Positions 5,897 to 13,087 of a stretch of DNA of 14,277 nucleotides are shown piece by piece. This stretch comes from an uncultured Clostridia bacterium (GTDB lineage: Bacteria > Bacillota > Clostridia > Christensenellales > Borkfalkiaceae), in the NCBI GenBank assembly GCA_934272745.1, contig CAKQSI010000050.1, forward strand, positions 1 through 14,277, in the 5' to 3' direction. The position numbers and the translations under genes are program-made. The notes below the pieces were generated by a model. It saw nothing but the letters and a program-made list of their open reading frames with translations, did not search any database and was not told the origin of the DNA. How positions within the stretch are numbered: position 1 is the first letter of the stretch; every line of letters begins with the position of its first letter.

Positions 5897-6832
5897 TTAA
5901 TCCTCCGGTTCTTCTCCGTAGAGATACTCGTGCGTATAAATCTTTTGGTTTTTATCCGCCGGACCGAATTTAGCGCAGTTTTTAAATGCGTCGTCGCCGC
6001 AAATGGCAACTGCAGTCACAAGCGTTTTCTTTTTGCCCTTAAAATAAGAAATATATCCGGGAAACGTAATTTTCTTCAACGAAGTGCAATTCATAAACCC
6101 TTCTTTATAGACCGCGACGGAATAGCTCGCCTCTTCGCATGCCCCGGTAAACGTTACTTCCTTCAGGGCTGAACAATTCAGGAACATTTGGCTGGAAATA
6201 CGATATGAATTTCCGCCTGACACTCCCGTCGGCGGGTACATACTTGGGTGCTCCCCCTCGTATAGCCACGTTTCCCACCCGCGGAGATACACCTTTTTCA
6301 GCGACGTGCAGTTGGCAAACAATCGCTTCGCGTACGTTCCTTTCTCTTCCGGCAAAGAAAGCGTTTTAATCTCCGTTCGCCCTTCAAACGTGCCTGCCGG
6401 AATATAATATCCCGTAACGGCGTCGCGATATTTTCCTTCTTCAATTTCGTCAAAGCAATACAAGTAACCCAGATACAGGTTGCTGGGAAGAATAACGCCT
6501 TCTTTGATTTTTAAGGTATAGAATCCGTTGTTTTTCGGTTCTCCAAAGGTGAAGTAGTCGGTTTCAAAACGAATGCCTTTTGCCTGATCTTCTTCGGAAC
6601 AGACGCGTACTTTCCAGTACTCACAGCCGGCTGATTCTTCGTCGGAAGATTGTATCGCAGTTAGCAAACGCCCGCAGCCGAGTACGGTTGCCTCTTCCGG
6701 TATTTCCTCTCCAAGCGTGATTACCGTCTTTGCAGAACCGCTCTTTTGACAGCCCGCAATGCCGAACACCGCTCCGAAAACAATGAATAAAGCCAATATT
6801 GTCGTAAGTCGTCTGCAGTTTTTATCGTTCAT
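5897..6832 (-). CDS. BspA-type leucine-rich-repeat lipoprotein (fourth, most diverged copy)
   Basis: The 311-residue product is a predicted lipoprotein: a charged N-terminus, a hydrophobic stretch, then IAGC with the lipidated Cys at residue 28. The mature protein starts with a domain of about 100 residues shared with the next three genes (SAGCEYWKVRVCSEEDQAKG, then FETDYFTFGEP and LPSNLYLGYLY). BspA/LRR_5 repeats follow, with the pattern F-x-N-C-x-x-L-x-x-V/I-x-L/F, for example LFANCTSLKKVYLRGW, MFLNCSALKEVTF, FMNCTSLKKITF and DAFKNC. BspA-type repeats usually mediate surface binding. The signal peptide and C-terminus differ from the other three, so this copy separated earlier. AAGGAG precedes the start. 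It is last in the array, 151 bp after its neighbour. Confidence 0.85.
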   Translation of the reverse strand: MNDKNCRRLTTILALFIVFGAVFGIAGCQKSGSAKTVITLGEEIPEEATVLGCGRLLTAIQSSDEESAGCEYWKVRVCSEEDQAKGIRFETDYFTFGEPKNNGFYTLKIKEGVILPSNLYLGYLYCFDEIEEGKYRDAVTGYYIPAGTFEGRTEIKTLSLPEEKGTYAKRLFANCTSLKKVYLRGWETWLYEGEHPSMYPPTGVSGGNSYRISSQMFLNCSALKEVTFTGACEEASYSVAVYKEGFMNCTSLKKITFPGYISYFKGKKKTLVTAVAICGDDAFKNCAKFGPADKNQKIYTHEYLYGEEPED

Positions 6833-6876
6833 TTTTTTCTCTCCTTTTTAGTTTGTTTCTTACGTGATTTTACTTA

Positions 6877-6966
6877 TCTGCCGCTACAGGCAGAAATATG
6901 CACTTTCTGCATATTTTCTCATTCTGCCCGGCAGGTTAGGTTTTGATCTTCTCTCTTCTTCTTGCT
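6877..6966. repeat. Short hairpin and diverged 3' block after the third LRR gene
   Basis: The 151-bp gap holds a perfect 6-bp stem-loop (TCTGCC at 6877-6882 with GGCAGA at 6889-6894). A diverged copy of the conserved 3' block follows (6904-6966: TTTCTGCATATTTTCTCAT, then TTTTGATCTTCTCTCTTC). The large structured element seen in the two 313-bp gaps is missing here. Confidence 0.65.
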
Positions 6967-6983
6967 TTATTTAGCCTTTACTA

Positions 6984-7901
6984 TTATTGAAAACGAATAT
7001 ACTCCGTCTGGAAAAACGTTTCTATCTCTTGATTTTCGTCCGCCGGACCAAAGTTGATACAGTTCTTGAACGCGTCTTCCCCGGCAATTCTGACCCTCGT
7101 TTTTTTCCAATCTCCACCGTTTTCCTGGATTCGCTCTAAAAATCCGGGGAACGATATGCTTTTCAAAGAAACACAATTCATAAAGGTTTCCGTAAAAGCC
7201 GCGACCCCGCCGGGATTTTCTATCGAAACGCTGCCGAATATCACCTCGGTTAAAGAAACGCAATTCAAAAACATTCTCGACGGAAACTGATGCGATCTGG
7301 TGTCTACGCCACCCACGTTTACCGGATCCTGCGGCTGCCACCAATTTTCCCAGGAACGAACGTACACCTTCTTCAGATGGATACAGTTCATAAACGCTCC
7401 CGGGGTCAGCGTCTGATCCCTTTCCGGAACGGAAACGTACTCTATTTCCGTTCGACCGGCAAAAGTTTCTTTCGGCACGTAATAGCCGCATCTTCCCTCG
7501 GAAATTTCCGCTCCGTCGTTCGACGTCTGTGCATACAGCCAGCCGAGATACAGGTTTTTCGGAAGCGTTACGTTTTCTTTGATTTTCAAAGCGTAACGCT
7601 GATTGATCTGCGGCTCGCCGAAATAGAAATAATCGGTTTCAAACATATTGCCTTTGGCTCGATTCTCGGCGGAACAGACGCGCACTTTCCAGTACTCGCT
7701 GCCGGCAGAATCTTCATCGTGCAAGTCAACCGATTCGACGTATTTATTCGCAGATTCCGGTATTTTCACCCCTTCCGGCAAATCTTTCAGGACGTACGAG
7801 TTTTCCGGTTTTTTCTGTTTTCCGCCGCAGGCGGAAAACAGGGTCGCACATAATGCAAGTACTAACGTCACTGCAATCGCAACCCTGTTTCTCCTACTCA
7901 T
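6984..7901 (-). CDS. BspA-type leucine-rich-repeat lipoprotein (third copy)
   Basis: The protein has 305 residues, with signal MSRRNRVAIA, a hydrophobic core, and a lipobox-like FSAC followed by GGKQ; Phe at the -3 position is less usual. A low-complexity linker (KQKKPENS) leads to the shared N-terminal domain containing DLHDEDSAGSEYWKVRVCSA. About five BspA-like LRR units follow (GAFMNCIHLKKVYVRSW, MFLNCVSLTEVIF, FMNCVSLKSISF, DAFKNCINFG). The N-terminal domain is nearly identical to the two copies upstream, but the LRR part is clearly different. AAGGAG lies upstream of the ATG. It is preceded by a 313-bp gap that carries a structured element. It probably sits on the outer face of the membrane; the ligand is unknown. 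Confidence 0.88.
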   Translation of the reverse strand: MSRRNRVAIAVTLVLALCATLFSACGGKQKKPENSYVLKDLPEGVKIPESANKYVESVDLHDEDSAGSEYWKVRVCSAENRAKGNMFETDYFYFGEPQINQRYALKIKENVTLPKNLYLGWLYAQTSNDGAEISEGRCGYYVPKETFAGRTEIEYVSVPERDQTLTPGAFMNCIHLKKVYVRSWENWWQPQDPVNVGGVDTRSHQFPSRMFLNCVSLTEVIFGSVSIENPGGVAAFTETFMNCVSLKSISFPGFLERIQENGGDWKKTRVRIAGEDAFKNCINFGPADENQEIETFFQTEYIRFQ

Positions 7902-8214
7902 TTCTTTTTTCTCCTTTTTAGCTAATTTCTCCGGGCTTTTTCTCTATGACGCCCGGTTTGCCGATTCCCCATTCCGCAGACCTGTCCGGACGGAACTTCG
8001 TACAAATTGCCGAATGCGCGGGGAATAAAGCGCACCTCCCTCGCGCTCAGTTGGTTTTTCGCCGTGGCGGAGGGGTTCTCAATCCCTCCGCCACGGCGCC
8101 CGAACGAGTTATACGCTTCCTGCATATTTTCTTATGTTGTCCGGATAAATACGGTTTTGATCTTCTCTTTTCTTCTTTTAATCTTTCATTTCCGGCAAAC
8201 GCTATGCGGAACGA
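7902..8214 (-). repeat. 313-bp intergenic repeat with a structured leader element, copy 1
   Basis: This gap is nearly identical to 9163-9475. Reading with the genes (minus), it begins with the conserved 3' block (8097-8180). Next comes a perfect 15-bp hairpin (8060-8074 with 8084-8098, 9-nt loop), then a folded region in which 8020-8026 pairs with 7964-7970 around an inner stem (7991-7995 with 7972-7976). A 6-bp stem (7931-7936 with 7951-7956) sits just before the ribosome binding site. No T-run follows the large hairpin on the minus strand, so it is not a standard terminator. A 67-codon frame (7922-8125) crosses it, but differences between the copies argue against coding. I recognise no named RNA family. 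Confidence 0.8.
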
Positions 8215-9162
8215 TTACCAGTAATGATTGTTCTCGTCTATTTCCTGATACATCTGTTCCATATCCGGACTCATTTTGACTAACGTTGGGCTTTCCCCTG
8301 CGGAGCCAAAACTGATGCAATTCGTCAATGCGTCCGTACCGTATAGCATTCCGGCTTCGGGTATTTGCCAACCTTTTTGCCGGTAATATTCTTCAAACCC
8401 GCCGGAAGATACGCTTTTTAACGAAACGCAGTTCATAAAGCAGCGTTCTCTTAAACCCATAGCGCTGGGAGTTTCCGGGGAAACGCTGGTCAGGTCAACT
8501 TTTTCAAGCGCAATGCAATTGAAAAACATTTCCGGAGCAAGCAGATTGTCCCGATCTTTGACACCGCCCATCATTTTCGGATCCCGCGGTATCCACCAGT
8601 TTTCCCAGGAACGAAGATACACCGTTTTTAAATTGATACAATTCGCAAACATGCGCTTGGAAATGGTGGTCGGATACCGTTCCGGAACAGAAACGGTTTC
8701 GATCTCCGTCCGCCCTTCAAACGTCCCCGCAGGGACGTAATATCCGGTATAGGCGCGTAAAATTCCCTCATCCGTTTCAAAAACCGTTAACCAGCCGAGA
8801 TACAGATTTTTCGGAAGCGTTACGTTTTCCTTTATCGTCAACTTATAATAATCCCGAGTACCGACAGGCTCGCTGAAATAGAAATAGTCGGTTTCGAACA
8901 TATTGCCTTTGGCTTGCTCCTCGGCGGAACAGACGCGCACTTTCCAGTACTCGCTGCCGGCGGAATCCTCGTCGTGCAGATCAACCGATTCGACGTATTT
9001 ATTTGCAGGTTCCGGCATTTTCACCCATTCCGGCAAATCTTTCAGAACGTACGAATTTTCCGGTTTTTCCGGTTTTTCCTGTTTTCCGCCGCAGGCGGAA
9101 AACAGGGTCCAAAACGCCAGTACTAATATCGCAGCAATCGCAACCCTGTTTCTCCTACTCAT
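8215..9162 (-). CDS. BspA-type leucine-rich-repeat lipoprotein (second copy)
   Basis: The protein has 315 residues, and the signal ends at FSAC (Cys24). A linker follows in which EKP is repeated once more than in the neighbouring copies. Residues about 36-120 form the shared N-terminal domain; repeats of the F-x-N-C-x-x-L type start near 143, 169, 209, 239 and 276. It is very similar to the copy at 9476-10414 over most of its length. However, residues about 98-109 (SEPVGTRDYYKLTI) are replaced in the first and third copies by a different segment (GEPQ-NQRYALKI). The end, EIDENNHYW, resembles the first copy's EMDERYHYW. AAGGAG is placed correctly before the ATG. Lies between two 313-bp repeats, so gene and gap were duplicated together. 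Confidence 0.88.
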   Translation of the reverse strand: MSRRNRVAIAAILVLAFWTLFSACGGKQEKPEKPENSYVLKDLPEWVKMPEPANKYVESVDLHDEDSAGSEYWKVRVCSAEEQAKGNMFETDYFYFSEPVGTRDYYKLTIKENVTLPKNLYLGWLTVFETDEGILRAYTGYYVPAGTFEGRTEIETVSVPERYPTTISKRMFANCINLKTVYLRSWENWWIPRDPKMMGGVKDRDNLLAPEMFFNCIALEKVDLTSVSPETPSAMGLRERCFMNCVSLKSVSSGGFEEYYRQKGWQIPEAGMLYGTDALTNCISFGSAGESPTLVKMSPDMEQMYQEIDENNHYW

Positions 9163-9475
9163 TTCTTTTTTCTCCTTTTTAGCTAATTTCTCCGGGATTT
9201 TTCTCTATTACGCCCGGTTTGCCGATTCCCCATTCCGCAGACCTGTCCGGACGGAACTTTGTACAAATTGCCGAATGCGCGGGGAATAAAGCGCACCTCC
9301 CTCGCGCTCAGTTGGTTTTTCGCCGTGGCGGAGGGGTTCTCAATCCCTCCGCCACGGCGTCCGAACGAAATATACGTTTTCTGCATATTTCCTTATGCTG
9401 TCCGGATAAATACGGTTTTGATCTTCTCTCTTCTTCTTTCCATCTTTCATTTCCGGCAAACGCTACGCGAGCCCC
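9163..9475 (-). repeat. 313-bp intergenic repeat with a structured leader element, copy 2
   Basis: This is the same length and layout as 7902-8214, offset by 1261 bp. The large hairpin (9321-9335 with 9345-9359) is unchanged, and the segment around the nested stems is almost identical. Changes gather at the two edges, including one that removes the innermost pair of the small stem before the ribosome binding site (CCGGGA in place of CCGGGC). The conserved 3' block is at 9358-9441. Confidence 0.8.
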
Positions 9476-10414
9476 TTACCAATAATGGTAGCGTTCGTCC
9501 ATCTCTTGATACCATCGTTCGGCGTCCGGTGCCATTTCTGACAACGTTTGCCATTCACCGGCAAGTCCGAAATTGGCGCAATTTTTCAAGGCATCCGTAC
9601 CGTATAACATTCCGGCTTCGGGTATTTGCCAACCTTTTTGCCGATAATATTCTTCAAACCCGCTGGAAGATACGCTTTTTAACGAAACGCAGTTCATAAA
9701 GCAACGCACTCTCAACCCCATAGTTGCCGGATTTTCAGGAGAAACGCTGGTCAGGTCAACTTTTTCAAGGGCGATACAATTTAAAAACATTTCCGGAGCA
9801 AGCAGATTGTCCCGATCTTTGACCCCGCCCATCATTTTGGGATCCCGCGGGATCCACCAGGTTTCCCAGGAACGAAGATACACCGTTTTTAAATTGATAC
9901 AATTCGCAAACATGCGCTTGGAAAGAGTTTCCGGATATCTCTCCGGGATCGAAGCGGTTTCGATCTCCGTCCGCCCTTCAAACGTCCCCGCAGGGACGTA
10001 ATACCCGGTATAGGCGCGTAAAATCCCCTCATCCGTTTCAAAAACCATTAACCAGCCGAGATATAAATTTTTAGGAAGCGTTATGTTTTCTTTGATTTTC
10101 AAAGCGTAACGCTGATTGACCTGCGGCTCGCCGAAATAGAAATAATCGGTTTCAAACATATTGCCTTTGGCTTGCTCCTCGGCGGAACAGACGCGGACTT
10201 TCCAGTACTCGCTGCCGGCAGAATCTTCATCGTGCAGATCAACCGATTCGACGTATTTATTTGCAGGTTCCGGCATTTTCACCCATTCCGGCAAATCTTT
10301 CAGGACGTACGAGTTTTCCGGTTTTTCCTGTTTTCCGCCGCAGGCGGAAAACAGGGTCGCACAAAACGCCAGTACTAATATCGCAGCAATCGCAACCCTG
10401 CTTCTCCTACTCAT
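9476..10414 (-). CDS. BspA-type leucine-rich-repeat lipoprotein (first copy, next to the peptidase)
   Basis: The protein has 312 residues with a lipoprotein signal (MSRRSRVAIA, a hydrophobic core, FSAC then GGKQEKPENS), the shared N-terminal domain and about five BspA-type LRR units (MFANCINLKTVYLRSW, MFLNCIALEKVDL, CFMNCVSLKSVSS). It starts only 16 bp after the peptidase stop, with GGAG in that gap, so the two are almost certainly cotranscribed. The sequence is a mosaic: the segment FGEPQVNQRYALKI matches the third copy, while everything after LYLGW follows the second copy. That indicates recombination or gene conversion between the paralogues. A role in surface binding is inferred from the LRR type. 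Confidence 0.9.
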   Translation of the reverse strand: MSRRSRVAIAAILVLAFCATLFSACGGKQEKPENSYVLKDLPEWVKMPEPANKYVESVDLHDEDSAGSEYWKVRVCSAEEQAKGNMFETDYFYFGEPQVNQRYALKIKENITLPKNLYLGWLMVFETDEGILRAYTGYYVPAGTFEGRTEIETASIPERYPETLSKRMFANCINLKTVYLRSWETWWIPRDPKMMGGVKDRDNLLAPEMFLNCIALEKVDLTSVSPENPATMGLRVRCFMNCVSLKSVSSSGFEEYYRQKGWQIPEAGMLYGTDALKNCANFGLAGEWQTLSEMAPDAERWYQEMDERYHYW

Positions 10415-10430
10415 TTCTTTTCTCTCCTTT

Positions 10431-12059
10431 TTAACTTGTTTCTTCGGGTTTCTTCTCTATGACAATAGGATCCCCCTTGCCCGCAATCCGACCGCAAGCG
10501 CAGACTCCTTTACCGGAAGAATTAAGAACAAATAAATGTGAATCCATTGCAAAGTAAGAACAAATGGAACAACTTCGTTTATGCGACATCTTACCGCAAT
10601 CCACATATGTTATGATATGCGCTTCCGTTTCATTATAACCACAATAATTATATTTGCATTGGGTAATATGCTGATTGTCCCCGGCAGAATTACATACCGA
10701 CGGATGCGTCGTCGTAAACGCGTTCCCGCGATAAGCACAGTTGGAACACTGCATTGTATGGTATCCGTTTGCGGTATTGATCTCGGTAAAACTGTGCGAA
10801 AGTGAATATTCCGGAGTAATCATATAGATATAATTATCTCTTACGTAATCTTCCGGCACTATAGTAGCATACAATGGCTGCACAGTCGATTCTCCCCAAT
10901 CAACACTGTCATGTCCCATATGAGCAAGAAAATACGTTTTACCCCCAACCGTTGTTGCCCCATAAAAAATGCATGCATGCATTTTATTGAATATCGTCTT
11001 CCCATTATATAACTTGGAAGAAATAAATATAGAGACTACCACTGGGCTATTGCTCAACCGCGCTATTAAATTACTTTTTGTTGTGCTTGCTATTATGTTT
11101 GAATTTGTCCCTGCAACTCCAACAGTCCAAGAGGTTTGATTTGCTTCCCGGAGAACTTCTTGCATTCCCTCTTGCGTTTTAGATAAACTCGTGCCACTAC
11201 CATAATAAGCTCCGCCAACCTTTGCCTTAATCCTATTATAGATATACTTATGCCGTTTTTCCGCAACGCTGTCGCCCGTAGCATAATAGGCATTTACAAT
11301 CTGTCCGCCAACCGAAACTTCTTTCGACCCGCGCCAGCCTAAGGAAGTAAAATCTGCGTCGGAACAAGGCAAAAACCCGGGACAATACTGGTCGCTGTAG
11401 TACTGCATCAGCATGTTGGCGGCAACGCCGGTACACGTTCCGTACAAATTATTCCCGAACTCTGTCGCGCTGCGCATTTTGTAGAACGGACTATTGGTTG
11501 CGCCGCTAAACGAACTAAGCGACACGTCGGTGAACGTCAGTTCCGTAACGTAGGTATACCCGTCCGCACTCTGCACGGCAACGGGATCGTCCAGTCCGAC
11601 GCCGAGCGTCGCTTCCGCGTCTGCGACGAGCAAGGCTTGTCCCGTCGTAAGGTGCAAAAATTGCCCGTCTTCCAGCACGTAATAGGCGCCGTCGCCGAAA
11701 TAGTACAGGTTGTCCCCCGAAAGCCCGTCGTAGGGAGAAAGCGCGTCCGCCGAAAGTTCCAGAACCGCGTCGTCTGCTTCGGAATACACGGCATAGCCGG
11801 GGGAGCCCTCGAATATGAGAAACTCCGGCTCTCCGCCCGTCCCTCGCAATTCTTTGACGGAAACCGCCGTAAAAGTGTTGTCAGTCATCTCTCTCAGTAC
11901 CGCGATCTGCGCTTGGTACCGTTCATCGGAAAGTAAGAGGTCATTCGCTTCCGCTTTGGCTTTTGCCGCAGGCAAACCAAAGGTCAGCAGGGTTGCAATC
12001 GACAGAATCGCGAGGAAAAGCACGCGCTCGATCTTTCGCAGGTAAGAAGTGTTTACCAT
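10431..12059 (-). CDS. Secreted papain-like cysteine peptidase with Cys/His-rich C-terminal region
   Basis: The protein has 542 residues. A signal peptide (hydrophobic about 13-30) ends in an Ala-rich stretch with several A-x-A sites near 32-38. Residues 40-185 form a pro- or accessory region. The catalytic domain (about 190-415) carries YGTCTGVAANMLMQYY with a likely nucleophile at Cys209 and MHACIFYG with a likely catalytic His361, the layout of C10/C39-type papain-like peptidases. HMGHDSVDW at 380-388 may supply the third residue. Residues 420-525 hold several CxxC-type pairs and regularly placed His residues (YHTMQCSNC, CKYNYC, CSIC, CAC), probably metal-binding repeats of a kind seen in secreted clostridial proteins. 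AAAGGAGGG lies 7 bases before the ATG. It is the first gene after the promoter at 12139-12167 and leads into the LRR lipoprotein genes. Substrate unknown. Confidence 0.85.
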   Translation of the reverse strand: MVNTSYLRKIERVLFLAILSIATLLTFGLPAAKAKAEANDLLLSDERYQAQIAVLREMTDNTFTAVSVKELRGTGGEPEFLIFEGSPGYAVYSEADDAVLELSADALSPYDGLSGDNLYYFGDGAYYVLEDGQFLHLTTGQALLVADAEATLGVGLDDPVAVQSADGYTYVTELTFTDVSLSSFSGATNSPFYKMRSATEFGNNLYGTCTGVAANMLMQYYSDQYCPGFLPCSDADFTSLGWRGSKEVSVGGQIVNAYYATGDSVAEKRHKYIYNRIKAKVGGAYYGSGTSLSKTQEGMQEVLREANQTSWTVGVAGTNSNIIASTTKSNLIARLSNSPVVVSIFISSKLYNGKTIFNKMHACIFYGATTVGGKTYFLAHMGHDSVDWGESTVQPLYATIVPEDYVRDNYIYMITPEYSLSHSFTEINTANGYHTMQCSNCAYRGNAFTTTHPSVCNSAGDNQHITQCKYNYCGYNETEAHIITYVDCGKMSHKRSCSICSYFAMDSHLFVLNSSGKGVCACGRIAGKGDPIVIEKKPEETS

Positions 12060-12138
12060 AAATGATCCCTCCTTTCTTGCCGTCGAAGCGAAACCGGAGG
12101 AAGATTCCGCTTTTTCCGGCTATTAAATTGTTGAATAA

Positions 12139-12167
12139 ATTATAACACGCGTTTCTTTCGTTGTCAA
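12139..12167 (-). promoter_or_regulatory. Consensus sigma-A promoter of the peptidase-LRR array
   Basis: On the minus strand TTGACA (12162-12167), a 17-bp spacer and TATAAT (12139-12144) match the housekeeping consensus exactly. The start site would be near 12132, giving a leader of about 70 nt. That leader contains an imperfect stem (CCGGA with TCCGG) ahead of the ribosome binding site. A perfect promoter suggests strong expression unless a repressor is involved. Confidence 0.92.
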
Positions 12168-12500
12168 TACCTATTTTTCAAAAATTATTTCATATTTTAT
12201 TTAAAGACGGCAAAAATCGCTTGTTTTGTTCAAATATCGACGGTTTTCGAGGGGAAAACTGATTTTCTGCCCCGAAAAAGGGCGGTTTTTCGTCAATTAT
12301 TTTTCAAAAATTTTTTTGAGAAAGAGAACGGAATTTATAAAAGTGAATTTTTATTCATACCCATAGCAGGCGGCGGTGCAGAAACGTACGCCTTTTTCAT
12401 AAAAGACAGCGCCATAGAATTTGCCGGACACCGATTCCGGAAATCACAGTGGGCTACGCCGCAGATTCGTTGACTTTACCAAGGCTGCAGTCTGAAAAAA
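12168..12500. other. AT-rich intergenic stretch, no gene seen
   Basis: Upstream of the peptidase promoter the DNA is AT-rich to about 12350. A terminator-like hairpin on the plus strand (12267-12272 with 12280-12285, then TTTTT) sits in it. From about 12350 to 12470 the composition becomes more gene-like, with an open frame on the plus strand to a TGA at 12471, but there is no start codon or ribosome binding site. It may be a decayed fragment. Confidence 0.5.
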
Positions 12501-12580
12501 TGCCGTTTATAATGAAGAGTGCCGCATGCCGTTTATAATGAAGAGCGCCGCCCGCAAAATCTTTGCGGGCGGCGCTCTTC
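12501..12580. repeat. 26-bp duplication leading into a 19-bp hairpin
   Basis: A 25-bp sequence beginning TGCCGTTTATAATGAAGAG occurs at 12501-12525 and again at 12527-12551, with one base different. The second copy flows into a perfect 19-bp stem (12540-12558 with 12562-12580, loop ATC). The hairpin has no adjacent T-run on either strand, so it is not a typical intrinsic terminator. Confidence 0.75.
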
Positions 12581-12688
12581 AACTCAATAGAAACCAATCT
12601 CAATAAAAACGCCGACAGGTCGTCTTCGGCAAACGGTTTTATGCGATATAAACGACCAAACCACCCAAACAGACGGCTTTCTTTACAC

Positions 12689-12708
12689 AAAAAATCGCCG
12701 GCGGAAAA
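12689..12708. repeat. Duplicate of half of the rpsR terminator
   Basis: AAAAAATCGCCGGCGGAAAA occurs here and, identically, at 12750-12769, where it forms the A-run and left arm of the operon terminator. Here the right arm is missing, so it cannot fold in the same way. It looks like a partial duplication or a decayed second terminator. Confidence 0.65.
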
Positions 12709-12749
12709 CCAAGGCAAAACTCTTGCCCGCAATTTTATTTCCGCGGTAT

Positions 12750-12780
12750 AAAAAATCGCCGGCGGAAAATCCGCCGGCGA
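12750..12780 (-). terminator. Intrinsic terminator of the rpsF-ssb-rpsR operon
   Basis: On the minus strand a perfect 11-bp stem (12770-12780 with 12756-12766, 3-nt loop) is followed directly by six T residues (12755-12750). It lies 34 bp past the rpsR stop. A second small hairpin (12788-12793 with 12798-12803) sits between it and the gene. Confidence 0.92.
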
Positions 12781-12814
12781 CGACTTTCCGGACGAAAGTC
12801 CGGCAATAAAAATC

Positions 12815-13063
12815 TTATTCCCCTTTGAACGGAAGCAGGGCGGCAACTCTCGCGCGCTTGATCGCGGTGGCGAGCAGTCTTTGATGCTTAGCGCATACGC
12901 CGGTCATTCTTCTGGGAAGAATTTTGCCCTTTTCGGTGATATATTTCTTCAGTTCGTTGGCGTCTTTATAGTCGATAGCGTCGACTTTCTTCTGGCAGAA
13001 AGCGCAGACTTTTTTTCTGGAAGGCTTTCTTACCGGACGTTTAACAACTTTTTCTTCACTCAT
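12815..13063 (-). CDS. rpsR: 30S ribosomal protein S18
   Basis: The 82-residue product is full-length S18, which binds the platform of the small ribosomal subunit together with S6. It has the basic N-terminus (KRPVRKPSRKK), then CAFCQKK and GVCAKHQR, whose Cys and His residues suggest the zinc-binding form of the protein. The conserved core IDYKDANELKKYITEKGKILPRRMTG and the C-terminal helix with IKRARVAALLPF are also present. AAAGGAGAT precedes the ATG. It lies 24 bp downstream of ssb and is the last gene of the operon. Confidence 0.98.
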   Translation of the reverse strand: MSEEKVVKRPVRKPSRKKVCAFCQKKVDAIDYKDANELKKYITEKGKILPRRMTGVCAKHQRLLATAIKRARVAALLPFKGE

Positions 13064-13087
13064 TGCTCTGATCTCCTTTTCAGATTT

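Noticed and set aside
7922..8125. 67-codon frame on the minus strand, repeated at 9183-9386
   Set aside because: No convincing ribosome binding site, it spans a perfect hairpin, and nearly all differences between the two copies change the amino acid. Treated as structured non-coding DNA.
12290..12473. Open plus-strand frame ending at a TGA at 12471
   Set aside because: It has no start codon or ribosome binding site and no recognisable family; at best a decayed fragment.
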